NCBI RefSeq assembly: GCF_001411555.2
Contig: NC_049903.1
Location: forward strand, 24,626,270-24,690,269
Direction: 5' to 3'
Source: Juglans regia
Taxonomy: Eukaryota; Streptophyta; Magnoliopsida; Fagales; Juglandaceae
Length of the DNA stretch: 64,000 nt
Of the stretch, positions 49,099 to 62,119 are shown one piece after another. Both the position numbers and the translations under genes were made by a program. The notes under the pieces are model-generated. The model was given only the letters and a program-made list of their open reading frames with translations. It searched no databases and was not told where the DNA came from. How positions within the stretch are numbered: position 1 is the first letter of the stretch; every line of letters begins with the position of its first letter.

Positions 49099-49130
<32 letters not shown>
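49099..49130. repeat. TA dinucleotide microsatellite
   Basis: About sixteen uninterrupted TA units in the 5' part of the hAT element. Shorter TA tracts lie at about 49250-49266 and 50033-50060. Confidence 0.9.
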
Positions 49131-49133
<3 letters not shown>

Positions 49134-49307
49134 CTGAATTAGAAGAAAGTTGTCCTGAAAAATGGTCTGGGTTGTACCATATATGCATATGTTTTATTAT
49201 ATATATGAGGTATTTTGTGACTTAAAAGTAAAATATGTGATAAGAAAATATATATATATATATATATCCTTGTTAAGTATTAGCTAAAATATATATATGA
49301 GCCACAC

Positions 49308-50022
49308 TTTTTTTTTTATTTTTTTTTTTATGAAGAGCAGGCAGTCACATGTCCAATAGTGACCCCTCCCAAAATTTATTAAAAATATCCTCACTTATGG
49401 CGGAGGAATACCGTGGAAACAAGAAAATACCATAAACATGGCCCAAAACCTAATCAAACCAATTAACAAAAAACAAAACCCAACAGAAACCCAAACAAAA
49501 ACAAACACGAAAACAAAACCAGAAACTAACATCTTAACGAAGGAAAACCCAAAGAGTCCAAACGACACAACCCTCTAAGAACCCGAGGCAAATTATAAAA
49601 ATTAAAAAAATCCCAATCAGAACCCGAAGCCCCTTCCTTAGCTAGCCAATCTGCCACCCTATTACCTTCACGAAAGACATGCTGAAACTGACATTGAACC
49701 GAGCAAGTTAACTCAACAATTTCCTCCCAGAAATCCTCAAGGTACCACACTCCACATCTTCCTCTTAGCCACCAAGAAATTATTACCATAGAATCCATTT
49801 CAACTATCACATTTGAAATATTCAAAGATTTGCATTTTCTCAATCCATGCAAGAGAGCTACAAGCTCCGCCTTATTATTCGAACCAAAACCAATATGAGA
49901 AGCATAAGCCTGAACCATCCCACCAATGCCACAAGAACCATGATTACCAATACTACTACCATCAATATTCAGTTTAAACCACCCCAAAGGCGGTTTCTCC
50001 CACCTCACCACCCTACAACATG
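49308..50022 (-). mobile_element. Short 5'-truncated LINE (RNase H only) inside the hAT
   Basis: The tail T-run begins at 49308, and the conserved LINE tail lies at about 49336-49430. RNase H (50011-49526) is open from VVRWEKPPLGWFKLN and keeps NIDGSSIGN, NNKAELVALLHG, VEMDSMVIISW and HVFREGNRVADWLAKEG. About ten residues are missing after GGMV compared with its sister copies. The insertion is flanked by TA-rich DNA. No clear target duplication. Confidence 0.8.
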
Positions 50023-50029
50023 GAGCTTA

Positions 50030-50060
<31 letters not shown>

Positions 50061-50275
50061 CCATGTTCTTTTGTGTTGAATCCCAGACATGGGTAGTGGG
50101 TGTTTGGTACTTTGGTTTCTGATGAGCCTAGTGTTTTTTTAAAGCTAATCATGTTTGGATTTGATGAATTTCTTCTTAATGGCTATAAGTATTAATTTTA
50201 ATGGCTACTGAATTTCTTCTTTTTTTAATTTTGCTTACTTATAAGTATTAATTTTTTATACTTTAATAGTTAAAA

Positions 50276-52749
50276 ATGTCTAGTTGTCAATCAATCGGTG
50301 GTATGACTTTAACTCCAACACTTTCTCCTGTAAGATCAGAAGATCCAGCATGGGTCCATTGATTGACAACTAGACAACTGACTGTAAGATCAGAAGATCA
50401 GAAATAATACTGAATGTTTATATTGTAATAAAGTAATTAGAGGTGGCGGTATCACTCGGTCGAAGTATCATCTAGCTGGGATTCCAGGCAATGTAGAAGC
50501 ATGTAAAAAGGTCTCTGAAGATATAAAATGGCAAATGAATGAGTTGCTTGATGAAATGAAAAAAAGGAAAGAGAAGAAAAGAAAAACAAGGTCAGAGATT
50601 GGAGGCGATATAGATTTAACATCTGATGATATTGATGATAGTAATAATATGGAGGGACAGTCTCAGCTTTCATGAAATTGGAACTGGAAAGTCGAAAGAA
50701 TCTGTAACTTGAAAGTCAGTAGGGGGCTTGAGTAGATTTTTTTATCCAAGAACAACTCCTGGGGCCAACCTTCAATTAAGAGTTCTATGTGTTCAAATGA
50801 GATGATTGTAAAAGCAAAATTGGTTGTAGCACGCTAGTGGTATGATGCTAATCTACCTTTCAATGCGACTTAATCCAAGTTTTATGAATCAACTATCGAT
50901 GCTATGACTGTCATCGGGCCATGATTCAAGGGCCCTTCTTAATATGAGTTGAGAGGAAATTTGTTAAAGATGCCTATGGATGAGGTTCAAGATTATTTGC
51001 AACAAATTAAGAAGGATTGGAATGAGACTGGTTGTTCACTAATGGCAGATGGTTGGATAAACCAGAAGCAACAATCAATAATCAACTTTCTAGTTTATTA
51101 TCCAAAAGGTACAATGTTCTTGAAGTCTATTGATACATCTGGCCTTAGAAAAGATGCTGAAACATTTTTTAATATCTTTGATGAGATTGTTCAAGAAATT
51201 GGAGCTGAGAATCTTGTGCACTTCATAATGGACAATGATGCAAGTTATAAAGCTGGAGGAAAAAAGTTACAACAGAAGTATGGCTCTTTCTACTGGTCCC
51301 CATGTGCAGCTCATTACATAGACTTAATGTTGAAAAATTTTTCTGATCTAATATATTTTCCCCTTATTGATGATACTATAAAAAAGATAAAAAAGATAAC
51401 AAAGTTCATCTATAACCATGGTTGGGTTTTGGCATTGATGAGAAAAGATTTTACCAAAGGTCATGATTTATGTCGTCCTGCAGTTACAATGTTTGCGACA
51501 AATTTTTTAAGTATCCAATGCCTGCTTTTGTTTAAGAAAGAACTCAGAAAAATGTTTACTTGTGATAAATAGATTGCATAAAGTCATTCTAAGAGCAACA
51601 TAGGGAAGGAGATAGCTGAGATCGTTTTAGAAGATAAAGAGTTTTGGGCTCAATGTCAATTTGTTATTAAAGTTAGTGAGCCTTTGGTTCGTGTTCTACG
51701 ACTTGTTTATGGGGATGAGAAGCCTGCAATGAGATACTTGTATGATGCAATGGAAAGAGCCAAAGAGAACATAAAAGCAAGATGCAATAACAAAGTTAGT
51801 TTATTCAGTCTATTCACCAGGATCATTGATTCTAGATGGGATAAGCAGCTTCACAATCCATTACATGCGGCAGGTTGTTTTCTTAACCCTGGAATTTACT
51901 ATAGCCCCAACTTTAAAAATAAAAAGGATATTGTAAGAGGCTTCAACAACTGTGATATGAAGATGGAACTTGATCCCGATAATCAAGACAAGATCATTGC
52001 AGAACTTGACTTGTATAAGAATGCAGTAGGTGAGTTTGGACATTCTTTAGCAATCTACTAGCGTGATAAGATTAATCCAGATATTATCATTTATCAATAT
52101 CATTTGTTAAATAGTGACTTTGTACTTTAAATTTTATCTTATTTTATTTTATTTTTACTTGTATTTAATTAATAATTTACAATTGCATTATTGTTATAGT
52201 TGCATGGTGGACCCAATTTGGTTGAGAGGTTTCAACGCTTCAAAGGTTTGCTGTTCGTGTACTAAGTCAATGTTGTAGTGCAACTGGATGTGAGAGAAAC
52301 CGGAGCACATTTGATTTTATTCATTCGAAGAAGAGAAATAGATTAGTGCATAAACGTTTAAATGATCTTAGTATTTGTTCGTTATAACTTGAAGCTGCGA
52401 GAGAGGTAAACATTTTTAATTCTAATGTTTTCACTGTTGAAAAATATATAACATTTTCACTTATATTTGATTTTATTTTGACAGGAGTATAAAAAAGGGA
52501 AGAGATGTTTTAGATCCAATCAATCTTGAAAACATTGATTTGATGGAAGAATAGGTGGGTGAAGAATCTGAGCTTCTTGATGGAGAAGATTTGGATTGGA
52601 CAAGTATTGAGGAGCCATTTGCTTCACTAAATGAGGAAGACAATGATAATGTTGGTGTTGATGTTGATGACGGTGGTGACGTTGATGAAAATATTTTGAT
52701 TAACATGTCAAATCGTGATCCTTATTGTCTTTTTTATGAGGATGAGTGA
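50276..52749 (+). pseudogene. hAT transposase (BED finger, DUF659, hAT dimerisation), broken
   Basis: ATG 50276 is followed by SPVRSEDPAW and a BED-type finger half (CLYCNKVIRGGGITRSKYHLAG, about 50415-50480). A lysine-rich linker follows. The DUF659 catalytic region (50949-51572) has LMADGWINQKQQSIINFLVY, HFIMDNDASYKAGGKKL and SPCAAHYIDLML. A further block (51684-52061) has RVLRLVYGDEKPAMRYLYDAM. The dimerisation domain follows with CSATGCERNRSTFDFIHSKKRN near 52270-52340. An acidic tail ends at 52747-52749 (NRDPYCLFYEDE). Stops and shifts occur in the BED region, near 50700-50950, at 51570 and around 52060-52250; introns could explain some gaps but not all. It would cut and paste hAT ends. 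Confidence 0.8.
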
Positions 52750-53086
52750 TTATTTATGACATGATGACGTTAATAATTTTATCATGATAATGTTGGTGTT
52801 TATGTTAGTCGTAACTTAAAAGTTAATACTTGTATTGAGAAGTATTGAGTTTATGACTTATTTTATAGTTACTTTGGAATATAGTTAATGCTTATATATA
52901 TATAATTTATCCAGGTATAAATTATTCTGAAACGGTACACAAACGGTACCGGTACGGTATTGGTACCGAAACGGTATTGGTACCAAAATATTATTTCGAA
53001 ACAGTACACGAAACGGTACTGGTACCAAAATATTTTGTTCTAGTGCCTTGACCGGTACGGCCTCCGGTACGGTATTCAAAACATTG

Positions 53087-53759
53087 CTTTTGGCTCAAGT
53101 TCTTATTTTTCCTTCAAGGGATTTTCGGCAACCACCATTCCTCTCCAAGTTCTTACACTTTCTCACCACTTTCTCACCAACGAAACACCACTATTTCTCT
53201 CCACTATTTCAAAAATCACAAGGATTCTTCTACACCATTCGGTTAGAGGAAGAATACGAGGAGGTAAGAACCATTTCTTCATTTCTCTCTCACACACACA
53301 CGGCCAAAAGGGAAAAACCATACTAAGTTTCGGATTTAGGGTTTTTCTCACATGTGTACACACTCTCACTTTAGAAACTAGGATTTTTTTCTTCAAGAAG
53401 AGGAAGGACCTGAAAAATATCTTTTGTTTCAAGCTCTTGAACACAAAATGTAAAGGGATTAAAGGTCACATCCACCATCTAGAAGAAGTTTAGGGTTTCA
53501 TGACCCCAAGAGTTTCAGACTCTAGGGTTTCTCATGGAAAAACATTTTTGAAAACCCTAGATGCACATACACGACCACTCTTGTTTCAAGATTAGGGTTT
53601 ATCTAGTTGTTTTCTAATATGTCTTGCATGTATTGATTTTACTAATTTTATACTTTGGATTTTTGTAAGTAAACTTCCAACTTACTTTGGATGGCACTTG
53701 TACATATTTTGTGAACTTTGTTTGTTTTCATTGATTAAATCTTGTTGAATTGTGGTATG
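53087..53759. other. Non-coding sequence right of the hAT
   Basis: Moderately AT-rich DNA with CT-rich stretches and a short CA tract (about 53290-53300). No convincing protein; open frames here have no family resemblance. It may continue the sequence left of the hAT. Confidence 0.4.
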
Positions 53760-56700
53760 TGTAACAGCCCGCTAGAAATTCATTGGTGGAATTTCTATTG
53801 ACTTTAGGAATCTCGTGAAACCCCATAAGTTTTTACGAATCGACCAATCGCATAGGTTTTAGTCTGTCAACATAGTCAGTGTTATCACTCACTATGGTGC
53901 TAGAAATATAAGTTTTATTTATTTGAGGTGGTTAGAAGTGTCAGAATGCATTATGGTTCACGCCATTAGACTCAGTGGATTATTTAGAATTTTATGGCGC
54001 AATATCCTATTTTCATAATTCCAGACGAAACGTCTGTTGGAAATTGTAAAATTATTTTTAGGGGCACTTTGAGGTTGAATTTCGGTATAATATTTTCACT
54101 GTAGGTTAATATGAATATTTAGAAATTTTTAGTGTTAAGTTTATGATTCACTTTTTTGGAGTGAATAGTAACCTCGATAAGTGCACCAATTGCAGTATTT
54201 CAAAATCATAGTGTGGAATGTCCAAATTAGATTAGAGAAGTTTTATTTGGATACTTGGCAAGATCTTAACCACACTTAGTGAATAATATTAGACACTTGG
54301 CACCATGAGGAATGTTTGTTGGATTTGAAGGAATCAAGGTGTGAGATCATGCCACTTAAGCAAAACCTTGTTTCATCTGCTCTACCAAATTGTGCCAGAC
54401 CAAAGAGGTTTTCAATCCTAGTAAAACCCTAAATGGTGGGAATCCAATTGAAAGCCCAAAAGTTTTGTTGAAATCGAAACCCTAAACAGTTTCCCCAAAA
54501 CCCTAAAGTTGGCCTCTAAACATTTTGTAATCCGATTTCTAGTATTGTGTTTAATCACCTGATTAAATCACTTCCACATACTATTAATCCTTCAAATTTG
54601 TGTTAGAACATCATTATCCAACCTTGTTAACCTTGAAAAATTGATTGGACCAAGTGATATTGGATTTGGGCTTGATAGCAACCCAAACCCTCTTTAAACC
54701 CTAAAATTTAGGCCCATTCGGTTTAGGCCCATTAAGGCCCACGAATTTGGTCACCATAGGATTGCTTCATGGCTAAGTTTTGTACCCCCACTTGGCTAGC
54801 CAGATCTTTACAAGAAGGGCCTAGAATGTTCTTGAAAGACAAAGCTAAAGGGCCACCTCACTCTTTCACTCTCACACTCCACCTTGAGAAAAGATCTTGG
54901 TCTGATTTTTATGAGAAGAAAAGGCCAACACCCAACCATTCCTTCAGTCCTATCACTTTACATAGCTTGTGTAAGAAGCTCTCCAGTCCACTTCCCACGA
55001 AAAGCAACTCTCCTTTACATTTTTCCTTCATAGAACACAAAAGACACTCTCAGACAGTTTTCCGTACCTCTTTTGAATGCCTGTTTCGAAGCTTTTGTAA
55101 GTGTTTTCTCACAAAGTTTTCTTCATAAAAGTTCTTTATTTTGGAGTCTAGTTTACGTGGATACCTTATGTGTTCCATTTGGAGATCATTTGATTGGTAA
55201 AAAGTTACTTAGACCCCAGAAAGATCATTCTAGACGATAAACTGGAGAGTGTGTTATATTTTGGAGTTTTTGACCAAGCTAATGAATAGATCTTGGTCCG
55301 AAATTTTTATGGAGTACTGTTAACATGTGTATACGATTATTGGTTGAGGATTTGTTGCATGATTAAAATGGTGAAATATTTTCTTAGGTCTAGAAACTTA
55401 GAAACTGGAAGAGGAAAAACAGTTTATGTTTTAAGAAAGTTTAAATCTTTTATGGTTTAATCTTATTCCAATGGCTTTGATATTTTTCTTGGAAGATCCT
55501 AAGCATCTTATATACATGTTAGAATGTTATTTTGAAGATATTTGATGTTAGTTTCGAACATATGAAATTTTATGCATTCAGATATTTGGTTAGGCCAAAG
55601 TGATGATGTTCTTGGCTATATTTATGTTTTGGGTGATGTTTAACTATGTGATCTTGAGTTTGAAGCTTGGATCTGTTTTAGGACACCTTTTTAAACCATG
55701 TGATGTTTTGGTTTGAAGATCACTTCTTTATAAGTCATGGATCAAGAGGTTGATCAAAACAAGTTAGAAAAAAAATTCGGTTTTGAACTTAGAAGAAAAA
55801 CCAAAAAGTTCAAGTATGGTTTTAGTGATTTTGATGACATTTTTTCATGATTCAAAACATGATTATTCTTAGGAATATGTTATGAGTATAGTAGAAGAAA
55901 AATTTTGGTTAAATCATGAGTTTTGAAATTTGAAAGAATTACAACAAAATCAAAGGAAATAGCCTTTGTAAGTTTCGGCCCTATAGAGTTTTAATGGTTG
56001 TGTTTAGTTTTAAATTTTTTTGAATTAATATTTGAGCTTAGGACAAAATTTACATAAGGTATGTAAACTTTGGTGATTTTTGGAGTTAGGATGCAAAATC
56101 CTTAAGTTAGGGATAAAATGGTCATTTTCCCACATGTAGAGGGTAAAATGGTAATTTTACTCAAAATTTATATTTCTCCATATTCCAAATTGTTAGTGAT
56201 TAAGTTCTAATTTTTAGAAATCGCTACTTTCAGTTTCTCGTGATCGCACTTGAGTTTTGTCTCGAAGCACGAATATCGAGGTAAGTTAGCTTTTAACTTA
56301 CTATCAATTTAATGTGTATATGTGATAAGTTAGGGAACTAAATTGTATGTATGCATGTTATGATATGTGCCATGCCAAGTCATTACATATTTATCTGTTA
56401 CACAGAATTTATTCGGTCATAAATTATTCATCTGTACACAAGATATTCTATCACGTATTGCTATACCTTGCAAGTATGTCATGTTAAGTTAAGTATGCCA
56501 TATGTTACATGTATTTCATGTCACGTAATATTCACTGTCACATGTCATGCCATGTTACGAAATGTTGTCTGTTACATGTCATGCCAAGTTATAGAATATT
56601 GTTTGTTACATGTAAGTCATGTTACATAATATTTTCTGTTATATTTTTGTTTCAAAGTATGTCATGTCTGTCGTCTTACGTTCATGTCACGTTTATGTCA

Positions 56701-59700
56701 TGTTCATGTTACGTCACGTTACGAAATGTCATGTATGCCAGTTAAGTTATTCATGTCAATCACGACCCTAAGCGCTAGGATGGGGTAATATCCTAGTGGA
56801 ACTCCTTTGTTCACGCTGGAGTGTCTAAATAGGTGTGAAATTCCCTGGGTTGACGAAGTACAGTCAACAGGTTGCGAATGGGGCCTAATTAGCTGGTCAC
56901 CGGAGCGCGCCAGGCACTAACGCCGATGGTGCCACACATTATGTTACGTGTGTCCACAGCAAGTGTGGCACAAACAAATAAGTCATGGGGCCACAACAAG
57001 TCATGGGGCCACAACAACTGTGGAGCATACACTACGTGAGACACAGCAATTGTGACACGTAGAATACGTGGGGCCACAACAACTGTGGAGTACGTATTAA
57101 CGCACTCACAGCTGGTATAGAAACCTGTGATGTGATGCGGTAATCGGCAGGGACACACGGCTCAAGGGGACCTGTGTAGCACCCATATGGTCACTTTAAT
57201 GATTAAGTCTATTGAATAAGATTCCAAGTTCAAGTCATGTTTCACGTTATGTTATGTTCAAGTTTACGTTCACGCAATCATGGTAATCCCATGAGACAAG
57301 AATATGTTCCAAATTCATGTTATGTTATGTTCACGTTTACGTTATGTTCCAAGTTCACATTTATGTTATGTCATGCTCAAGTTCATGTTCAAATTATGCA
57401 TGTTCACGTTCATGTTATGTTTCAAGTCCATGTTATATTTCAAGTTCACGTTCATGCTATGTTTCAAGTCCATGTTATGTTTCAAGTCACATTCATGCTA
57501 AGCTTCAGTTTCAGTTTAAGTTATGCCAGTTATGTTATGTTGTATGTCAAGTTATGCTATGATTACTTATGATTTGATTATGCATTCATGCTTTTACTGC
57601 CATGCATGCATCATTAACCTGTGTGGAAGTTTCCTGTTAACTTGCTAAGATTTGTAATCAAATCTCACTGTGGTAGTCCCAACTACCATTCCCCCCAAAT
57701 GGTAGATTTTGTTACAGGATCTGAAAGGAGAATCGAGAATCGACCAATTGGAAATGATCGACTAAACAATGGTGTGACGTAGATGGTGATACAGTAGTTA
57801 CCTCAGATTACTACTTGTATTTGTGGAGTTCAATCTCCAACACTCTTTTGATCACAACCATTTTGGACTAGTGTTGTGATCTCAGTTGTTTAGTACGTCA
57901 TTATGTATGAAGTATGTTTTAAGTATTTGGGATATTTTAGTTTGGTGCATGGTATTGCTGAAGAAAAAAATTATCCGCTACGAATATTGTATAATGCTAG
58001 ATGCATGTTAGGAATATTTCATCTTATATGTCATGAACGGGGGCAGGTAACCTTGTGTTGCATGTCTCGACACTTCAAATATCCGTCCGATCCCAAGCAG
58101 AATTTGGGGGATTCACAGTATGTCTATTTGGTTTTAATATGAATATGAGATGCCATCTTTTTATGATGGTTTGATGAAGTGTATTTAAAAAAGGCCATGA
58201 TTAGGGCTTCGGTTTTGACATGTAAATATGCCACATGTTTGTTTTGATCTATGAACATGTAAAAGCATGAGAATATGTGTTGTGATGATGTAAATTCATG
58301 ATTGAAGGACTTGGATGTTCTGGCCAAGGCCATATTAAGGGAATCTGAATCTGTTTTGGGTTTGGATGAGTGTAATTCAAGTATGTTTACATGTATTCAT
58401 GATATGATTGCATGTCCTAATGTTTTCAAGCCATATTATGAGATGTACATTGTGAATTGGATCATATATGTTTCGGGTTGTATGTGTTTGCATGAGTATG
58501 GTAAAGAAAGAAAGAGTCAAAAACATGTTTTACCATGACCCCAAGTACTGGGACAGAGAAATGTCCTAGTGGAACTCCCTGTCCACTCTAGAGTGTTTAA
58601 AGTCGAGTAAAGACCCATGGGTCGATGAAGTACAGTTGACAGGCCTCTAATGGTTCCTTAAGGAAAGGATACCGGAGCGAGGTTGCACCTAAAGTTAGTG
58701 GGTGCCATGAGGTGAAGGCAAAATAAGCGAACTGCCTAAAAATAATATGTTTATGTCATGATGTAGTCACCTCGATCAATCGTTGGTTGATGCGGTAACT
58801 AGCAGGGAACACACGGTGATTAGGGGAGCCATGAGGTATCCATTCATATGAATCATGAAATGATTAAGGCATTTGAGCTCCATGTTATGTTATGTTATGT
58901 TATGTTATGTTATGTTATGTTATGTTATGTTATGTTATGTTATGCTATGTTATGATATGCCATGATATGTTACGATGTGATATGATCACAATATGAAAAA
59001 GTTATGAAACGATAAGAATGACATGATTTGTTACGATATGAAAAGTATGGCATGATATGTTATGACAAGAACAAGAACCTGAGCTCAAATGATATGACCA
59101 AGTGTGAAGAAGTCTAAAAGACGAAAATAAGTTTTAAGAAAAGTCTATGTTGCATATGTCAAAGTTTTCATGTCAAGTTCATATCCATGTATTCATTTAT
59201 CTATGGATTGCTATTATTTGTGGTTTACTTGTATATGTCTGTGATAATCTGCTGTATGTTGAGTATTTACTTATTGAGATTTATTCAAATCTCACTGTGG
59301 TAGTTTCCACTACCATTCCAAACTGGAATGGTAGAAGTTGTGGCATGATTAGGTGATCATGGGAAAGCTCAAGAGGCCAGCTCCCCAGATAGTAGAAAAG
59401 ACCCTGAAGAGCTGGGAGAGTTCGGTGAAACTATTCGCATTAGATAGATTGGAAGCTGTTGACCAGTTCATCAAGGAGGTTATGAAGCTCTTTGAGGAGC
59501 TAAGAAGGATTTTGAACCAAGATAAAGCCAAATAGAGTTGAACTTTCTAGAAAGAAGGGACCATGGGAATATGAGTAAAAGAAAAGACAATGAATCATGG
59601 CTTTTTTTGTGAAACAGAATTTTGATGGTCACTAGGTTTTGGGAAATGGTTTTTGAAAAGAATTATCTACTTTGAAGGAAGTACAATTAAGGAAGTTTCA

Positions 59701-59951
59701 AACTTTTGGGATTTTACATTTGATACCATGTTTATTTACTGCCACCGTCCTTAAGTACTTAAAAGAATTATCCGTTGCGAATTACTGCATACTGCTAGAT
59801 TTTAGGTGCATTGCATCTTAACTATCATGTACGGGGGGGTATGTAGCCTTGAGTTACATGTCCCAATGCTTCAATCATTGTCCAATCCCAAGCAGGGGCA
59901 AGGGGTTCCACATGTTCCCTAGACTCTGTCACAAGTACATGGGTCGTGACA
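53760..59951 (+). repeat. Long LTR-like non-coding segment with internal duplication
   Basis: Begins TGTAACAGCCCGC and ends GGGTCGTGACA, the typical outer words of long plant Ty3 LTRs. The 6.2 kb in between have no gene; short open frames follow local ATGTT-type repeats. Two related blocks occur in tandem. The first (about 56760-58120) and second (about 58540-59935) share TAGTGGAACTCC, ATCTCACTGTGGTAGT, ACTACCATTCC and GATCCCAAGCAG/AATCCCAAGCAG in the same order. No primer site follows the end and no partner LTR is in the window, so it may be a solo or 3' LTR. Confidence 0.5.
58882..58941. repeat. ATGTT pentanucleotide microsatellite
   Basis: Twelve uninterrupted copies of ATGTT, followed by degenerate copies (ATGCT, ATGAT) to about 59060. 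Looser arrays of the same word occur at about 56480-56740 and 57230-57560, which suggests repeated slippage within this LTR-like DNA. Confidence 0.9.
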
Positions 59952-62119
59952 AATAGAACAAAAGAGTATTGTTTCCACAAGGAGGAGATTCAAGTACCAG
60001 TTTATAAAATTTCCTATATTATTTAGACGATCCCAAATTGATGTGACTGACTGTAAATTCTTAACCTGAAAATCAAATATGAAAGGTTCCTAGGACTTGG
60101 ATTTCATCAATTGAATTCCTTGAATGAGTTTAAACCTGGTTGCTTGCATTAATATTTTGCAAATTACAATGACCGAAATCCCTTTTTTATGCGATATCCT
60201 CTTTCAAGGTATAACACCTATATACCTATATTAATCCTATGTCTACTATTGTGATCATAGAAATTAAATATATATCATTATGCTTTGTGGAATTCTTGAA
60301 TGTACGTCACAAATGTGTGTATTTATTTCTAAACTGCATTGCCAAGGTTTGATGAATTCAAGAACTAATATTGAACTTCAACTTTCGTTATTTCATTCAA
60401 CATCTTAAGCATGCAATTCATAGCCAGTATATTCTAAGAATGAAAATCGAAATCTTTCAATTGCAATTAACAAAGGGTATTCAATACAACCATATTGAAA
60501 TCATATCCAAAATTCAATGATTACATCCTAGCCCTAGAATAAGAAAACTAGCAAATCATAACTAATAAAATAATAATAATTTTTCTCAAACATAAATTCG
60601 AATTCAACATCCTTAATAACAATTCAGCAACTAAAAATTAGAGAAAGAAAAAAAAAAGCTCTATAATTGTGGAAATTGTGAGCTTCATTCTTCCTTTCGG
60701 AATTATAGCCAGCTCCTTCTTCAATCCTCTTTTCCTTCTCTACCGGTCTGGTTTTTTTAGACTCTCCTCAATACGCAGCTAGCTAGAAGTTGACCTCCCT
60801 TTGGTCTCCTTTATTTTTAATTTTAAAATATTTTTGTTATGTGCTAGCTAATTCAAAAACCTGCCATCCATATCTGCAGCTGAAAATGCAATTAACTCAA
60901 AACCAATTCTCCTTTCAAGTTTTAAAACAAATCTGCTGCTGAAAATTTGGAATTCTTGGATGACTAACTTCCAGCTGGATTTAGAGCATCAAAACAACAC
61001 AGTTTGGAGTTGGGTCCTTCACAAAAGTTTTATATATCATTCTCAGCTTTCAAAGGCACTTGTGCTTGCTTTATTATGACTTCTAGAAATCCAGATACAG
61101 GCTAAAAACCGAAATATGGTCAGGGCTGCAGTAAACTTTTGGACAGATTCAGACTTCAGCATTTCTGCTAAGTTTTGAACTTCAAAACAGTAGAATTGGG
61201 TTTTGGTCTCCACATAAAAGTTTTAGGCCTACATCTTATCTTTCCATCAAGCCAAACAACAGCTGAAATTGAGGTCTGTAGCTCCAGTTAGAATCCAAAA
61301 ACCAAATAGTGCTCTAGTTTGAATACAACTAGGATTTGCTCTTTAGGCCTAGCCCGAGTTTTGCCTTTTCACATCATCCCAATTTCAACCTAATTCAATA
61401 ATTAAACACCTGCAAAATACCAAAAATTTTCAAGAATTAAACAATGTAAAAGACACCTAAAATTCTAGACAAAAGAGCAGAGAAACATACAAAACACTCA
61501 AAATCAAAACAATTAGAACTAAGAAAATGTGTGAAACAAATTCCCACATCAAGTTCCACCAGGATACTTCTCCATCCTAACCTTTGGGGTTGTGATAAAA
61601 TAATTCTTCATGCAATACTTTTAAAAAAATGATTTTCATGATATGCTTGAATGTGGCACATTTCAAAAATGATAATTGTATGCAAAATGTAAAAAATGGA
61701 ACATAAAATATGACGTTTCATGCTCAAAATGACAGTTATAAATTGAATGCGGCATTTATCAATAAATCATAAATAATCATCAAAGTGTAAGTTATAGGAC
61801 AACTTACAGACTTTTGAAGTTGGAAGTGGGTAGTGGCTGTGATAAAAATTGCACTATGTTAGAATCTATATTATCTTAAGGAAAAATAAAATTTTCTAGA
61901 TAAAGAGAAATTACAAAAATAACCCTAACTTCCAAATACTGCTACTAATGCAAATGCCCTCCAAACTTAACCAGAATCCATAGTCATCATATCTTGCACG
62001 TTCTAAGACCGTTTATGTCTTAAAAATCAAAAGGATCTTAATCTATTCATCCTCAATTCGTGGCATGCTCTTTAGTTGATGCCTATATGAAATCTTCACT
62101 GTTGATCCTCATGAATGCA
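59952..62119. other. Non-coding region, possibly a non-autonomous retroelement
   Basis: About 2.2 kb without a credible reading frame on either strand. The composition (A-rich runs, regular TTGAA/CAAAA words) is like the interior of large non-coding retrotransposon derivatives, but I found no LTR pair, primer site or protein domain to support that. Confidence 0.4.

Larger units (their letters stand above)
48248..53086 (+). mobile_element. hAT-type DNA transposon (degenerate)
   Basis: Both ends are rich in GGTAC/CCGGTAC words in inverted orientation: left 48248-48410, right 52920-53086. The outermost bases pair imperfectly (the reverse complement of the right end starts CAATGTTTTGAATACCG; the left end reads TAGTTTTTGGTACCATACCG). 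The interior holds a broken hAT transposase on the + strand and a LINE fragment (49308-50022). An exact 8-bp target duplication is not apparent, so the outer limits are good to about 10 bp. Confidence 0.75.

Noticed and set aside
57237..57572. Frames rich in Val/His/Met/Phe around 57.3 kb
   Set aside because: They simply translate degenerate ATGTT/TTCAAGT repeats in three frames.
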